A stretch of DNA of 64,000 nt from an uncultured Lachnospiraceae bacterium (GTDB lineage: Bacteria > Bacillota > Clostridia > Lachnospirales > Lachnospiraceae), in NCBI GenBank assembly GCA_910577045.1, contig CAJTLB010000003.1:1-64000 (forward strand), read 5' to 3'. The position numbers were made by a program, and so were the translations under genes. Below the pieces are notes generated by a model. It was given only the letters and a program-made list of their open reading frames with translations. It had not been told where the DNA came from and did not search any database. This document shows, one piece after another, positions 18,913 to 28,742 of the stretch; position 1 is the first letter of the stretch; every line of letters begins with the position of its first letter.

Positions 18913-20799
18913 ATGCCTAATTTAGAGGAAACATATGATATTGCTATAGTAGGTGCCGGGCATGCAGGCTGTGAAGCAGCACTTGCTTCGGCAAGGCTCG
19001 GTTTAAATACAATTATTTTTACAATTAGTATTGATAGTATTGCTTTAATGCCTTGTAACCCTAATATTGGAGGAAGTTCAAAAGGCCATTTAGTGAGGGA
19101 AGTGGATGCGTTAGGCGGGGAAATGGGAAAAAATATTGATAAGACATTTTTACAGTCGAAAATGTTAAATGAATCAAAAGGCCCTGCTGTACATTCTTTG
19201 CGTGCACAGGCAGATAAACAAGAATATACAAAAGAAATGCGAAAGATTTTGGAAAATACAGATAACCTAACAATAAAACAGGCAGAAGTAACAGAACTGA
19301 TTGTAGAAGATGGAAAGATTACAGGAGTAAAGACATATTCAAATGCGATTTATCATTGCCAGGCAGTAGTATTAGCAACAGGGACTTATTTAAAAGCAAG
19401 GTGTATTTATGGGGATGTAAGTAATGAAACAGGGCCAAATGGCCTTCAGGCGGCTAATTATTTAACAGATTCCCTTAAAAATCATGGAATAGAGATACAG
19501 CGTTTTAAAACAGGGACTCCAGCCAGGGTAGATAAAAGAAGTATTGATTTTAGTAAAATGGAAGAACAAATTGGGGATCAAAAAATTGTGCCATTTTCTT
19601 TTTCGACTGATCCAGAATCTGTGCAAAAAGATCAAGTTTCTTGCTGGCTGACTTATACAAACCAAGAAACCCATAGAATTATTAGAGAAAATTTGGATCG
19701 CTCCCCATTATTTTCTGGAGTAATAGAAGGGACAGGCCCAAGATATTGCCCGTCTATTGAAGATAAGGTAGTAAAATTTGCTGATAAGGACAGGCACCAT
19801 GTATTTATTGAACCAGAAGGGTTATATACAAACGAAATGTATTTGGGGGGCATGTCGAGTTCTTTGCCAGAAGATGTCCAGGTTGCAATGTATAGGACTG
19901 TCCCTGGGCTAGAGCATGTAAAGATTGTTAGGAATGCTTATGCAATTGAATATGATTGTATTTGCCCGGGCCAGCTTAAGCCTACGTTGGAATTTAAGGC
20001 AATAGAAGGGTTATTTAGCAGTGGACAGTTTAATGGCAGCTCCGGCTATGAAGAGGCAGCAGCGCAAGGGTTAGTGGCAGGAATTAATGCGGCGTTAAAA
20101 GTACTGGGAAAGGAGCCTATTATTTTGGATCGTTCCCAAGCATATATTGGGGTATTAATTGACGATTTAGTTACAAAAGAAAACCATGAACCATACCGTA
20201 TGATGACATCCCGTGCAGAATACCGGCTTCTCCTTAGGCAGGATAATGCAGATCTGCGCCTTTCAGAAATTGGTTATCAGGTTGGTTTAGTCCCTGAAGA
20301 AACCTATAAGAAGGTAAAAGAAAAAGAGAAACAGATTGAAGAGGAAATAAAACGGTTAAATAAAACCGTAGTAGGGGCAAGTGAAAGCATAAGTAACTTA
20401 CTAAAACAGTATGGGAGCACCCCTTTAAAAACAGGGACAACATTGGCAGAATTAATCCGCAGGCCAGAGTTGGATTATAAAAAAATAAAGGAAATTGATA
20501 AAGATAGAAAACCATTGCCAGAGGATATTATTACGCAAGTAGATATTAATATTAAATATGAAGGCTATATAAAACGGCAATTAAAACAAGTAGAACAGTT
20601 TAAGAAGCTAGAAAATAAAAAATTAAGTGTCGATTTTGATTATAATATGGTAGAAAATTTAAGGAAAGAGGCTAGGCAGAAGCTGAATTTTTATAAGCCA
20701 CTTTCTATTGGGCAGGCATCTAGGATTTCTGGGGTATCCCCTGCAGATATTTCTGTGTTATTGATTTATTTAGAGCAACTTAGATATAGGAAAGAGTAA
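18913..20799 (+). CDS. mnmG: tRNA wobble uridine modification enzyme MnmG (GidA)
   Basis: A 628-residue FAD enzyme, partner of MnmE. The dinucleotide-binding motif is GAGHAGCEAALASARLG at the N-terminus, followed by CNPNIGGSSKGHLVREVDALGG; the family block GLFSSGQFNGSSGYEEAAAQG and the C-terminal tRNA-binding helical part are present. ATG 18913 is preferred over 18901 because GAGGGG lies just before it. Confidence 0.97.
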   Translation: MPNLEETYDIAIVGAGHAGCEAALASARLGLNTIIFTISIDSIALMPCNPNIGGSSKGHLVREVDALGGEMGKNIDKTFLQSKMLNESKGPAVHSLRAQADKQEYTKEMRKILENTDNLTIKQAEVTELIVEDGKITGVKTYSNAIYHCQAVVLATGTYLKARCIYGDVSNETGPNGLQAANYLTDSLKNHGIEIQRFKTGTPARVDKRSIDFSKMEEQIGDQKIVPFSFSTDPESVQKDQVSCWLTYTNQETHRIIRENLDRSPLFSGVIEGTGPRYCPSIEDKVVKFADKDRHHVFIEPEGLYTNEMYLGGMSSSLPEDVQVAMYRTVPGLEHVKIVRNAYAIEYDCICPGQLKPTLEFKAIEGLFSSGQFNGSSGYEEAAAQGLVAGINAALKVLGKEPIILDRSQAYIGVLIDDLVTKENHEPYRMMTSRAEYRLLLRQDNADLRLSEIGYQVGLVPEETYKKVKEKEKQIEEEIKRLNKTVVGASESISNLLKQYGSTPLKTGTTLAELIRRPELDYKKIKEIDKDRKPLPEDIITQVDINIKYEGYIKRQLKQVEQFKKLENKKLSVDFDYNMVENLRKEARQKLNFYKPLSIGQASRISGVSPADISVLLIYLEQLRYRKE

Positions 20800-20811
20800 A
20801 AGGAAAATAAT

Positions 20812-21528
20812 ATGGATATAACAGTATTTGAAAAAGGGTTGGTTAATTGGAAGATAGAATTAAGCAGTAAACAAATGGAACAATTTTTATTGTATTATGA
20901 AAAAATGGTAGAAAAAAATAAGGTAATGAATTTAACAGCAATAACAGGTTTTGAAGAAGTGGTATATAAACATTTTTTAGACAGCCTTTCTTTAATACAA
21001 GCTTCTATATTTTTAGGAAAGGGGAATTTAATTGATGTGGGGACAGGGGCAGGATTCCCCGGAATCCCTTTAAAAATAGTATTTCCTGATTTAGAGGTAG
21101 TTTTATTAGATTCTTTAAATAAAAGAATAGGGTTTTTAAATGAAGTAATTTCTGGGTTAGGTTTAAAAGGAATTTCTGCTGTACATAGCCGTGCAGAAGA
21201 TGCAGGACGAAAACCAGAATATAGGGAAAAATTTGATTTTTGTGTATCAAGGGCAGTTGCACATTTATCTATTTTAGCAGAATATGGATTGCCATTTGTA
21301 AAACAAGGCGGGTATTTTATCCCATATAAATCTGGGAATATTGAAGAGGAAATAAAAGAATCTGAGTATGCTATAAAAACCCTTTCTGGAAAGATAGAGG
21401 AAAAAATTTCTTTTTCAATACCTAATACAGATATAGAACGGACGCTGGTACTTGTAAAAAAGGCAGCGCCCATTCAAAAGAAATACCCGCGTAAAGCAGG
21501 TACTCCACAAAAAGAACCACTTATCTAG
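20812..21528 (+). CDS. rsmG: 16S rRNA (guanine527-N7) methyltransferase RsmG
   Basis: A 238-residue SAM-dependent enzyme that methylates G527 of 16S rRNA. The SAM motif is DVGTGAGFPGIPL and the family segment VMNLTAI precedes it. Loss of RsmG gives low-level streptomycin resistance in other bacteria. It follows mnmG by 12 bases. Its last codons overlap by eight bases with the convergent hydrolase gene on the other strand. Confidence 0.95.
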   Translation: MDITVFEKGLVNWKIELSSKQMEQFLLYYEKMVEKNKVMNLTAITGFEEVVYKHFLDSLSLIQASIFLGKGNLIDVGTGAGFPGIPLKIVFPDLEVVLLDSLNKRIGFLNEVISGLGLKGISAVHSRAEDAGRKPEYREKFDFCVSRAVAHLSILAEYGLPFVKQGGYFIPYKSGNIEEEIKESEYAIKTLSGKIEEKISFSIPNTDIERTLVLVKKAAPIQKKYPRKAGTPQKEPLI

Positions 21529-22480
21529 GAGTTGGGAAAAAAATTTGGCAAAGATCGAGAAATTCCTGTGGCCTTTCTATATGGGGAAAATGTTTACTTT
21601 CTTTTATAAGAGAACTTTCAATGGCTGGGTTTAATGTTTGGTATTCGTTTAAAGTTTCTTTTATAAAAGGCTCTTTTGCCCCTCCTATAATATAAATGCT
21701 ATTATCAATTTCCCCTAATTTATGGGAAAGACTAAAGTTAGTATAATTTCCTATTATACTAGAATAAATAAATTTGGCGTTATACCCGCCAAGGTGCGCA
21801 GATTCATAAAAAGAGTTAAGTAAATCATGGTTTTTATAGGCTGGGTTTGCAAAATATAGAGAAGAAAAATCTTTTTTTAAGGATAATTTGCTTACCATAA
21901 TATTGTATAACAAAGTGCCAATAACCGGGCAATCTAGTAAAAGTTTCTGCATTTTAGAATGTCTGCCTGGGATCAAGTTTGTTTTTGCCAAAGGATCAGG
22001 ATTTACTAACATAATCCGATCAAATAGGCTTTTATCGTTACAACATGCCATAATAGCGATATTAGAAGAAGAACCAGAAGCAATAATATCAGTACGTTTT
22101 CCAATAACAGATTTTATAAAATCAGTAATAAGCTGTACATATAGATAATTGGTATAAGTGATGGCTGGTTTGTCTGAACGGCCGAACCCTAATAAATCTA
22201 ATGTGTAAACCGTATAAAAGTTTGATAATTTATCAAGAGTATTTTTCCATTCAACATCACTATTTCCAGGAAGAAGATCATGCAGTAAAATAAGAGGCTT
22301 CCCATTTCCTTGGCAAGTATATGAAATTGTCCCAAACCGCCAATGGTAAGATTGGCGGTTTTCTTTTGGTAAAATACCTTTATCTGAAGTAAGGGAAATT
22401 ACTTTATTTATTATTGCAATAGAAGAAATTGTAGCAGAGCTTATCAGGCATATAGTAATAATTTTATTTTTTGTTTTCAT
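21521..22480 (-). CDS. Membrane-anchored alpha/beta hydrolase
   Basis: A 319-residue protein with an N-terminal hydrophobic anchor (about residues 6-25) and an alpha/beta hydrolase fold facing outside. Visible elements are the oxyanion-region LLHDLLPG, LDLLGFGRSDKP, a nucleophile elbow with GSSSN where the usual last glycine is asparagine, and a late histidine in KHFPHIERP. The acid is not certain; a GAKEP segment has Glu where Asp is normal. It ends tail-to-tail with rsmG. GGAGCC lies before the start. The substrate is unknown. Confidence 0.75.
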   Translation of the reverse strand: MKTKNKIITICLISSATISSIAIINKVISLTSDKGILPKENRQSYHWRFGTISYTCQGNGKPLILLHDLLPGNSDVEWKNTLDKLSNFYTVYTLDLLGFGRSDKPAITYTNYLYVQLITDFIKSVIGKRTDIIASGSSSNIAIMACCNDKSLFDRIMLVNPDPLAKTNLIPGRHSKMQKLLLDCPVIGTLLYNIMVSKLSLKKDFSSLYFANPAYKNHDLLNSFYESAHLGGYNAKFIYSSIIGNYTNFSLSHKLGEIDNSIYIIGGAKEPFIKETLNEYQTLNPAIESSLIKESKHFPHIERPQEFLDLCQIFFPTPR

Positions 22481-22580
22481 GAAAGGCTCCTTTTCATTAA
22501 AAATTTTGTTAGGTATAATTATAGTCTAAAAAAAGAAAAGATACAAGACTACAAGACACTAAAGAAATTTTAAAACTTGA

Positions 22581-22609
22581 TTGAGTTAAAGGTAAAGATA
22601 TGTTATGAT
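22581..22609 (+). promoter_or_regulatory. Promoter of the DegS/DegU-like operon
   Basis: -35 TTGAGT (22581-22586), 17-base spacer, -10 TATGAT (22604-22609), about 33 bases before the start codon of the kinase. Confidence 0.6.
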
Positions 22610-22648
22610 AATATGAGTTATAGTAATTAATGAAAGTGGGATTTATAT

Positions 22649-23701
22649 ATGGAGTTATCAAAGCTGCGAAGTCATTTAAATCAGGAGATTACAGAAATAG
22701 AGCAGCATAGCAAAGAAATAGAACATATGTTTGAAAAACAATCTTATCAAATGAAGGAATTAGAGGATAAGATAAAAATAATAGAAGATAATTTTGATTT
22801 TGCATATGAAGCATTTTCTCCTGTATTACAAAATTCTGAAAGATCAAAAGAACAAATTTCAAAATTAAAAGAAGAACAACAGAACTTATGCCAAAGCCAA
22901 GAACTTCTTCAAAATCAAATTAATGATTTAAAAAATAAAAAAGAAGAAGTAGTAACTATGCTGCATGAATTGTCTTTTGCAGAGCATAAGAATGAAAAAC
23001 GTTTAAAAAATATAAAAGCAAATTATGATAGGATGCTTGGCATACGAATGATAGAAAGGCAAGAACAAGAGAGGCAGCGTATTGCAAGAGATTTACATGA
23101 TACAACAGTGCAAAACTTAACAGCAATGATCCACAAAATGGAATTTTGCCAACAGATTATGGATGCTGATCCAATCCGCGCAAAATTAGAAATGCAGCTT
23201 ATGATAAATACCATTAGGGAATCTGTAGATGATATGAGGGAGGTGATATATAATTTACGTCCTATGTCTTTTGATGATATTGGTTTTAAGGAAACATTAT
23301 TAAGGACTGTAGAAAAATTGAGGAAAAATACTGATATTAATATTAATTTTGCAATAGATGGCGAAGTATATCCAATGGTTCCCGCATATGAATTAACTAT
23401 TTTAAGGATTATCCAAGAATCATTTAATAATAGTAAAAAATATTCACAGGCAGAACAAGTAAATATTGCATTAAAATATGAAGAAAATCAAATAATATTA
23501 AAAATCCAAGATAATGGAAATGGGTTTGATATGGAAGAAAAAAAAGAGGATCAACAAAATTCCGGTTTTGGTATTTCTATGATGAAAGAGAGGGTATATT
23601 TATTAAAGGGACAATTAAATATCCAATCAAAAAAAGATATGGGGACAGAAATAGAAGTTATACTGCCAAAGAAGGAGTTGGAGGAAACAGATGAAGATTA
23701 A
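22649..23701 (+). CDS. Cytoplasmic sensor histidine kinase, DegS-like
   Basis: A 350-residue kinase without transmembrane segments. Residues 1-130 are a long charged coiled coil (many E, K, Q heptads), followed by a HisKA_3 dimerisation domain with the phospho-accepting histidine in RIARDLHDTTVQN (about residue 150) and a GHKL ATPase domain with NNSKKYSQA and DNGNGF. This layout is that of DegS. It overlaps the response regulator gene by 11 bases. The signal is unknown. Confidence 0.88.
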   Translation: MELSKLRSHLNQEITEIEQHSKEIEHMFEKQSYQMKELEDKIKIIEDNFDFAYEAFSPVLQNSERSKEQISKLKEEQQNLCQSQELLQNQINDLKNKKEEVVTMLHELSFAEHKNEKRLKNIKANYDRMLGIRMIERQEQERQRIARDLHDTTVQNLTAMIHKMEFCQQIMDADPIRAKLEMQLMINTIRESVDDMREVIYNLRPMSFDDIGFKETLLRTVEKLRKNTDININFAIDGEVYPMVPAYELTILRIIQESFNNSKKYSQAEQVNIALKYEENQIILKIQDNGNGFDMEEKKEDQQNSGFGISMMKERVYLLKGQLNIQSKKDMGTEIEVILPKKELEETDED

Positions 23702-24341
23702 AATTTTACTAGCTGATGATCATTCCATGATAAGAGAAGGAATCAAACAGTTATTAGAATTAGATCCCAATTTTACAGTGATTGGTCAAGCTGGAGATGG
23801 TTTAGAGTGTATTAGGTTATTACAAAGAGAACTTCCAGATATATTACTTTTAGATGTAAATATGCCAAAAATGAATGGTATAGATGTATTACAAAAAATA
23901 AAAGAAAAAAAATGGAAGCTAAAAGTACTAATGCTGACTATCCATAATGAAGTTGATTATCTGCTAAAAGCAGTTGATATAGGATGTAATGGATATGTAT
24001 TAAAAGATTCTGATATAGGGTTATTAAAAAAGGCAATTATGTCTATCTATAGGGAAGAAGTAGATATTTTTATTCAGCCAGATTTAATCCCTATGTATAA
24101 TATGGGGTTAATTAATAGGGAAGAAAATTCGCAAACGTTAGATGGATTAACAAAAAGAGAAATAGAAGTACTAAAATTAATAACAGAAGGATTATTTAAT
24201 AAAGAAATTGCATATAAATTAAATATAAGCGAAAGAACAGTAAAGAATCATGTTTCCAATATATTTAAAAAAATAAATGCTTCCGATAGGACTCAAGCTG
24301 CAGTGTTCGCTATTCGCAATGGTTTAGTAGATGTAAAATAA
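23691..24341 (+). CDS. Response regulator, NarL/DegU-like
   Basis: A 216-residue regulator: receiver domain at residues 1-120 with phospho-acceptor Asp in LLLDVNMPKMNG (about residue 55), and a LuxR-type helix-turn-helix near the C-terminus with LTKREIEVLKLITEG and SERTVKNHVSNIFKK. It partners the upstream kinase, and its ribosome-binding site GGAGG lies within that gene. parS sites follow directly. Confidence 0.92.
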   Translation: MKIKILLADDHSMIREGIKQLLELDPNFTVIGQAGDGLECIRLLQRELPDILLLDVNMPKMNGIDVLQKIKEKKWKLKVLMLTIHNEVDYLLKAVDIGCNGYVLKDSDIGLLKKAIMSIYREEVDIFIQPDLIPMYNMGLINREENSQTLDGLTKREIEVLKLITEGLFNKEIAYKLNISERTVKNHVSNIFKKINASDRTQAAVFAIRNGLVDVK

Positions 24342-24345
24342 AAAA

Positions 24346-24387
24346 TGTTTCACGTGAAACAAAATGAAAAATGTTTCACGTGAAACA
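24346..24387. promoter_or_regulatory. parS: Two parS centromere sites
   Basis: Two perfect copies of the 16-base parS palindrome TGTTTCACGTGAAACA at 24346-24361 and 24372-24387, spaced 26 bases centre to centre. They bind ParB, which then spreads and recruits SMC. They lie 110 bases upstream of parA and about 10 kb from oriC. Confidence 0.97.
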
Positions 24388-24496
24388 TTTTTGCGTAAAA
24401 AGGTACTTACGCTATATAGTAATTATAAATAAAGTATGATAAAATATATTATACTACAAATGTAAAAGCCATATTAGGGCGGAAATGAGGTTAGTT

Positions 24497-25270
24497 ATGG
24501 GGAGAATAATTGCTGTTGCTAATCAAAAAGGTGGGGTTGGAAAAACAACAACTGCGATTAATTTATCTGCATGTCTTGCTGAAATAGGACAAAAAGTTTT
24601 AGTGATTGATATGGATCCGCAAGGAAATACAACAAGTGGGTATGGTATTGATAAAAATCAATTATCAAACACTATTTATGAAATGATAATTGGAGAATGT
24701 GAATTAGAAGAATGTTTAATAAAAGATATTATAGAAAATTTATCACTATTGCCTTCTACTGTAAATTTATCTGGCGCAGAAATAGAATTAATTGGAGTAG
24801 ATAGAAGAGAATATATTTTAAAAGATAAAGTAGAGCAAGAACGGGATAATTATAATTTTATAATTATTGATTGCCCTCCTTCATTAAGTATGTTGACAGT
24901 TAATGCAATGACAACAGCGGATACAGTAATAGTGCCAATTCAATGTGAATATTATGCACTAGAGGGTTTAAGCCAATTAATACATACGATTAATCTAGTA
25001 AAACAACGTTTAAATCCAGAATTGGAAATAGAAGGCGTTGTATTTACAATGTACGATGCAAGGACAAATTTATCATTGCAAGTAGTGGAAAATGTAAAGA
25101 ATAATTTAAACCAAAGTATTTATAAAACTATTATCCCAAGGAATATTCGCCTTGCAGAGGCGCCAAGCCATGGTATGCCAATTAATTTATATGATTCTAA
25201 ATCAACAGGGGCAGAGGCTTACCGTCTTTTAGCACAAGAGGTACTTCGTAAGAAATTTACAAAAAAATAA
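24497..25270 (+). CDS. parA: Chromosome partitioning ATPase ParA (Soj)
   Basis: A 257-residue Walker-type ATPase. The deviant Walker A KGGVGKTT is at residues 11-18 and Walker B is in FIIIDCPPSL. It acts with ParB-parS in origin segregation and, in B. subtilis, regulates DnaA. ATG 24497 is favoured over 24485 because GAGG lies six bases before it. parB follows after 16 bases. Confidence 0.96.
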   Translation: MGRIIAVANQKGGVGKTTTAINLSACLAEIGQKVLVIDMDPQGNTTSGYGIDKNQLSNTIYEMIIGECELEECLIKDIIENLSLLPSTVNLSGAEIELIGVDRREYILKDKVEQERDNYNFIIIDCPPSLSMLTVNAMTTADTVIVPIQCEYYALEGLSQLIHTINLVKQRLNPELEIEGVVFTMYDARTNLSLQVVENVKNNLNQSIYKTIIPRNIRLAEAPSHGMPINLYDSKSTGAEAYRLLAQEVLRKKFTKK

Positions 25271-25286
25271 AGAAGGGAGGTTAAAA

Positions 25287-26204
25287 ATGGCACCAAAGAA
25301 AGGATTAGGAAAAGGATTGGATTCTTTAATTGTTGGAGAATTAGAAAAAATGCCAACAAAAAAGCAAAAAACGGAGACAGGGCAAATTGTAGAAAAGATT
25401 ATAGAGAAACCAATAGAAATAAAGGTAAAACTTAGTGAGATAGAGCCAAATAGAGGACAGCCAAGGAAAGAATTTAATGAAGATACATTAGATGAACTTG
25501 CTGATTCGATCCGTGTGTATGGAGTATTGCAGCCTCTTTTAGTACAAAAAGAAGAAGGATATTATAAAATTATTGCGGGAGAACGCCGATGGAGGGCAGC
25601 TAAAAAAGTAGGCCTTAAAGAAGTGCCTGTTATTATTAAAGACTATACGCCACAGCAAGTAGTTGAAATTTCTTTGATTGAAAATATTCAAAGAGAGGAC
25701 TTAAACCCAATTGAAGAAGCACAAGCTTTTAAACGGTTATTAGATGAATTTAAGCTAAAACAAGATCAATTAGCAGAGAGAGTTGCAAAAAGCCGTGTGG
25801 TTATTACAAATGCACTTCGTCTTTTAAAATTAGATGAACGAGTACAGGATATGTTAATTCATGAAATGATTTCTGCAGGGCATGGCCGTGCACTGGTAGC
25901 AATAGAAGAAAAAGAAGAGCAATATAATATGGCTCTTCGTATTGTAGATGAAAGATTGAGTGTTAGGGAAACAGAAAAGATAGTAAAAAACCTATTGCAG
26001 CCAAAGAGTAAAAAGGAGAAAATTGTATTTAGTGAATCAGAAGAATTAGCATACCAGCATATGCAGGATCGTATAAAAGAGATATTTGGAAGTAAAGTAA
26101 ATATTCATAAAAAAGATAAAAATAAGGGAAAAATTGAAATTGAATATTATTCTGTTGATGAGCTGGAACGCCTATTGGAATTATTTGATAAGCTGAAAAA
26201 TTAA
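25287..26204 (+). CDS. parB: Chromosome partitioning protein ParB (Spo0J)
   Basis: A 305-residue CTP-dependent DNA clamp. The N-terminal half has PNRGQPRKEF and the catalytic GERRWRAAK box; the central helix-turn-helix is near KQDQLAERVAKSRVVITNALR; the C-terminus is a short dimerisation domain (about 255-305). It recognises the parS pair just upstream of parA. GGGAGG precedes the start. Confidence 0.96.
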   Translation: MAPKKGLGKGLDSLIVGELEKMPTKKQKTETGQIVEKIIEKPIEIKVKLSEIEPNRGQPRKEFNEDTLDELADSIRVYGVLQPLLVQKEEGYYKIIAGERRWRAAKKVGLKEVPVIIKDYTPQQVVEISLIENIQREDLNPIEEAQAFKRLLDEFKLKQDQLAERVAKSRVVITNALRLLKLDERVQDMLIHEMISAGHGRALVAIEEKEEQYNMALRIVDERLSVRETEKIVKNLLQPKSKKEKIVFSESEELAYQHMQDRIKEIFGSKVNIHKKDKNKGKIEIEYYSVDELERLLELFDKLKN

Positions 26205-26228
26205 AATAGAAAGCTGGGAAATAAAATA

Positions 26229-26741
26229 ATGCTAGATTTGAATACAGTAAATTACGGAGTAATTATAACAGGTGTAGTTGCCGGAATGGCTGTATTGCTA
26301 ATAGTAGTAATTGTATTACTTTTTATTACTATGTCAAAGTTAAAAAAACTTTCCAGGAGTTATAAAAATTTTATGCGTGGGAAAGATACAGAATCTTTAG
26401 AAGATGTAATTATAGCCAAATTCCAAGAAATTGAACAATTAAAAAGGATAGAAAAAGAAAATAAAAGGCAGATGGAAGAACTGGCACAGAGTTTCATACT
26501 TGCATATCAAAAAATAGGTATTATAAAATATGATGCTTTTCAAGAAATGGGAGGAAAATTAAGTTTTGCGTTAGCTTTGTTGAATAAAAGTAACAATGGG
26601 TTTGTATTAAATTCCATGCACAGCAGGGAAGGCTGTTATACTTATATAAAAGAGATTATTGATGGAAAGTCATATATTAAATTAAGCGAAGAGGAGAAGA
26701 AAGCGGTAGATACTGCGGTTAATTTTAATGGGCTGGAGTAA
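26229..26741 (+). CDS. DUF4446 family membrane protein
   Basis: A 170-residue protein with one strong transmembrane helix (about residues 10-34) followed by a charged coiled-coil part and a conserved C-terminal domain with IGIIKYDAFQEMGGKLSFALALL. Proteins of this type (DUF4446) are regularly found directly after parB in Lachnospiraceae. No function is established. It lies 24 bases after parB and may share its transcript. Confidence 0.85.
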   Translation: MLDLNTVNYGVIITGVVAGMAVLLIVVIVLLFITMSKLKKLSRSYKNFMRGKDTESLEDVIIAKFQEIEQLKRIEKENKRQMEELAQSFILAYQKIGIIKYDAFQEMGGKLSFALALLNKSNNGFVLNSMHSREGCYTYIKEIIDGKSYIKLSEEEKKAVDTAVNFNGLE

Positions 26742-26766
26742 ATAGCCAGCAGGAAATAGAGGAACT

Positions 26767-27825
26767 ATGAAGAGGGTACATGTAAAAACATTGTCTGGTG
26801 GAGAAATATTGTCAAAGGATTTATATGATCTGAATTATGGAAATATACTAATGCCAAAAGGGACTATCTTAAAAAAAGATTATATTGATAAACTGCCAAT
26901 GTTAGGAGTTGATACAGTATTTATTGATGGAGAGGAAAATAGCTCTAATATTAGTAGAATAATGGAAATGTGTCAAAATCAAATTAAGCAGGTATTAGAG
27001 AAACATATATATAAGCATAATGAAGAATTAAAGATTCTTTGCCGTATGGCAGAAGATATGATTATGGAAGCTGTAACGGAAGAACCACTGAATGAGAAAG
27101 TTGTAGAAATACAAGAAGCAGGTGGGGATTTTTATAGCCATTCTATGCAGGTTTGTACCCTTTCAACAATACTCGCTATAAAATGTGGTTTAGATAAGGA
27201 GACAATACAAGATATATTAAAAGGGGCATTACTGCATGATATTGGGTTAAGGTATATTACAGTCCCTTATGAGAATATATCTATTGAAAAACTTTATAAA
27301 TCAGAGAGAGAAGAATATAGAAGACATACATTAGAAGGATATCGGGCTTTGGAGCAGGAGACTTGGATTTCCTCTTGCGCAAAGGATATTATTTTTTATC
27401 ACCATGAACGGTTAAATGGAAGTGGGTATCCATTAAAATTAAGAGGAGGCAGGTTAAGTACAGCGGTTAAAATAGTAAGTATCTGTGACGCTTTTGACGA
27501 AAGGATTACAGGGATTGGCCATGAACGCTGCCATTTACAAGAAGCGTTAGAATATTTGCGTGATAATAAAGGCATATTATTTGATAGGAAATTAACAGAA
27601 TCATTTTTAAAAATGGTGGTACAATATCCAACAGGCTGTATTGTAAGAGTAAGTACGGGAGAGATAGGCAGGGTTGTTTACCAAAATAAGGAAATGCCAG
27701 AACGCCCAGTGGTTCTTCTTTTACAAGCAGAAGATGGGACTGGCTATGTAGAGGGAAAAGAACTAGATTTAATGAAGGTATTAAATGTGTTTATCGTGGA
27801 AATATTAGAAGAAAAAGAGAAATAA
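26767..27825 (+). CDS. HD-GYP domain protein (probable cyclic-di-GMP phosphodiesterase)
   Basis: A 352-residue protein. The N-terminal part (1-110) resembles the DUF3391-like leader of such proteins. The HD-GYP core shows HSMQV, LLHDIG, HHERLNGSGYP and ICDAFDE in the usual order, with metal-binding residues present. The family degrades cyclic-di-GMP. The last 70 residues form an extra beta-rich domain seen in some HD-GYP proteins. It follows the DUF4446 gene after 25 bases. Confidence 0.88.
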   Translation: MKRVHVKTLSGGEILSKDLYDLNYGNILMPKGTILKKDYIDKLPMLGVDTVFIDGEENSSNISRIMEMCQNQIKQVLEKHIYKHNEELKILCRMAEDMIMEAVTEEPLNEKVVEIQEAGGDFYSHSMQVCTLSTILAIKCGLDKETIQDILKGALLHDIGLRYITVPYENISIEKLYKSEREEYRRHTLEGYRALEQETWISSCAKDIIFYHHERLNGSGYPLKLRGGRLSTAVKIVSICDAFDERITGIGHERCHLQEALEYLRDNKGILFDRKLTESFLKMVVQYPTGCIVRVSTGEIGRVVYQNKEMPERPVVLLLQAEDGTGYVEGKELDLMKVLNVFIVEILEEKEK

Positions 27826-27902
27826 TGTGGATATGTACAAAAACATGAAAACGTGTTAGAATAAAAGTACCATAATATGTATTACAGAAAGGGGAATTTA
27901 CT

Positions 27903-28655
27903 ATGAAATTAGAAAAGGACACATTGATTTCCTCCAGGGAAACAGCAAGGGTTTACAAAATTGATAATATGGCTGTAAAGGTATTTAAGCAAAGCCATCC
28001 TGTATCTGAAGTACTGAATGAAGCATTAAATTCTGCAAGGGTAGAAGAAACTGGGATAAATATCCCTAAGTTAGTAGAGATTACAAAGGTAGAAGACGAG
28101 TGGGCAATTATAACAGAGTTTGTAGAAGGTAAAACAGTTGCAAAATTAATGGAAGAGAACCCTAATGATACACATAAGTATATTGAAATGATGGTAGATT
28201 TGCAAATGGATATTAATAAAAGAAGATGCCCTATGTTAAACCGTATGAAAGAAAAACTTACCAGGCAGATACAAAGCGTAGAAGAAATTGATGACGGAGT
28301 TAAGTATGAACTTTTAACTAGGCTGGAAAGTATGCCAAAGCATGTAAAACTTTGCCATGGAGATTTTAATCCTTCTAATATTATTATAAGTGGCGACAAG
28401 GTATTTATTTTAGACTGGGTACATGCTACACAAGGAAATGCTAGTGCAGATGTAGCAAGGACTTATCTATTATTGGCATTAGAGTCTTTAGAAAAAGCAG
28501 AAGATTATATGGATACTTTCTGTAAGAAGAGTGGGACAGATAAACGTTATGTGCAAAGATGGCTGCCAATTGTAGCTGCTGCACAGCTTACAAAGAAACG
28601 TCCAGAAGAAAAAGAATTATTATTAAAATGGGCAGACGTAGTAGAATATCAATAA
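27903..28655 (+). CDS. Phosphotransferase of the aminoglycoside phosphotransferase fold
   Basis: A 250-residue APH/kinase-fold protein. The catalytic loop is LCHGDFNPSNII and the metal-binding segment is FILDWVHATQGNASADVAR. The short N-lobe carries AVKVFK with the ATP-binding lysine. The pattern fits the TIGR02172 group of anaerobe kinases, whose substrate is not known. AAAGGGG precedes the start. Antibiotic resistance should not be assumed. Confidence 0.8.
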   Translation: MKLEKDTLISSRETARVYKIDNMAVKVFKQSHPVSEVLNEALNSARVEETGINIPKLVEITKVEDEWAIITEFVEGKTVAKLMEENPNDTHKYIEMMVDLQMDINKRRCPMLNRMKEKLTRQIQSVEEIDDGVKYELLTRLESMPKHVKLCHGDFNPSNIIISGDKVFILDWVHATQGNASADVARTYLLLALESLEKAEDYMDTFCKKSGTDKRYVQRWLPIVAAAQLTKKRPEEKELLLKWADVVEYQ

Positions 28656-28742
28656 ATTGAAAAAACAAATATACAGAAAGACAGTTTGGGAGACAAGAAT
28701 TGCAGCTTGAAGTAGTAAGTTACGGAAAGGACATGGTATAAT

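Noticed and set aside
27828..27838. Single DnaA-like box TGTGGATAT after the HD-GYP gene
   Set aside because: One isolated one-mismatch match in AT-rich DNA is expected by chance.
27903..28655. Reading the APH-fold kinase as an aminoglycoside resistance gene
   Set aside because: It fits the TIGR02172-type group of unknown substrate and lies among housekeeping genes; resistance is not supported.
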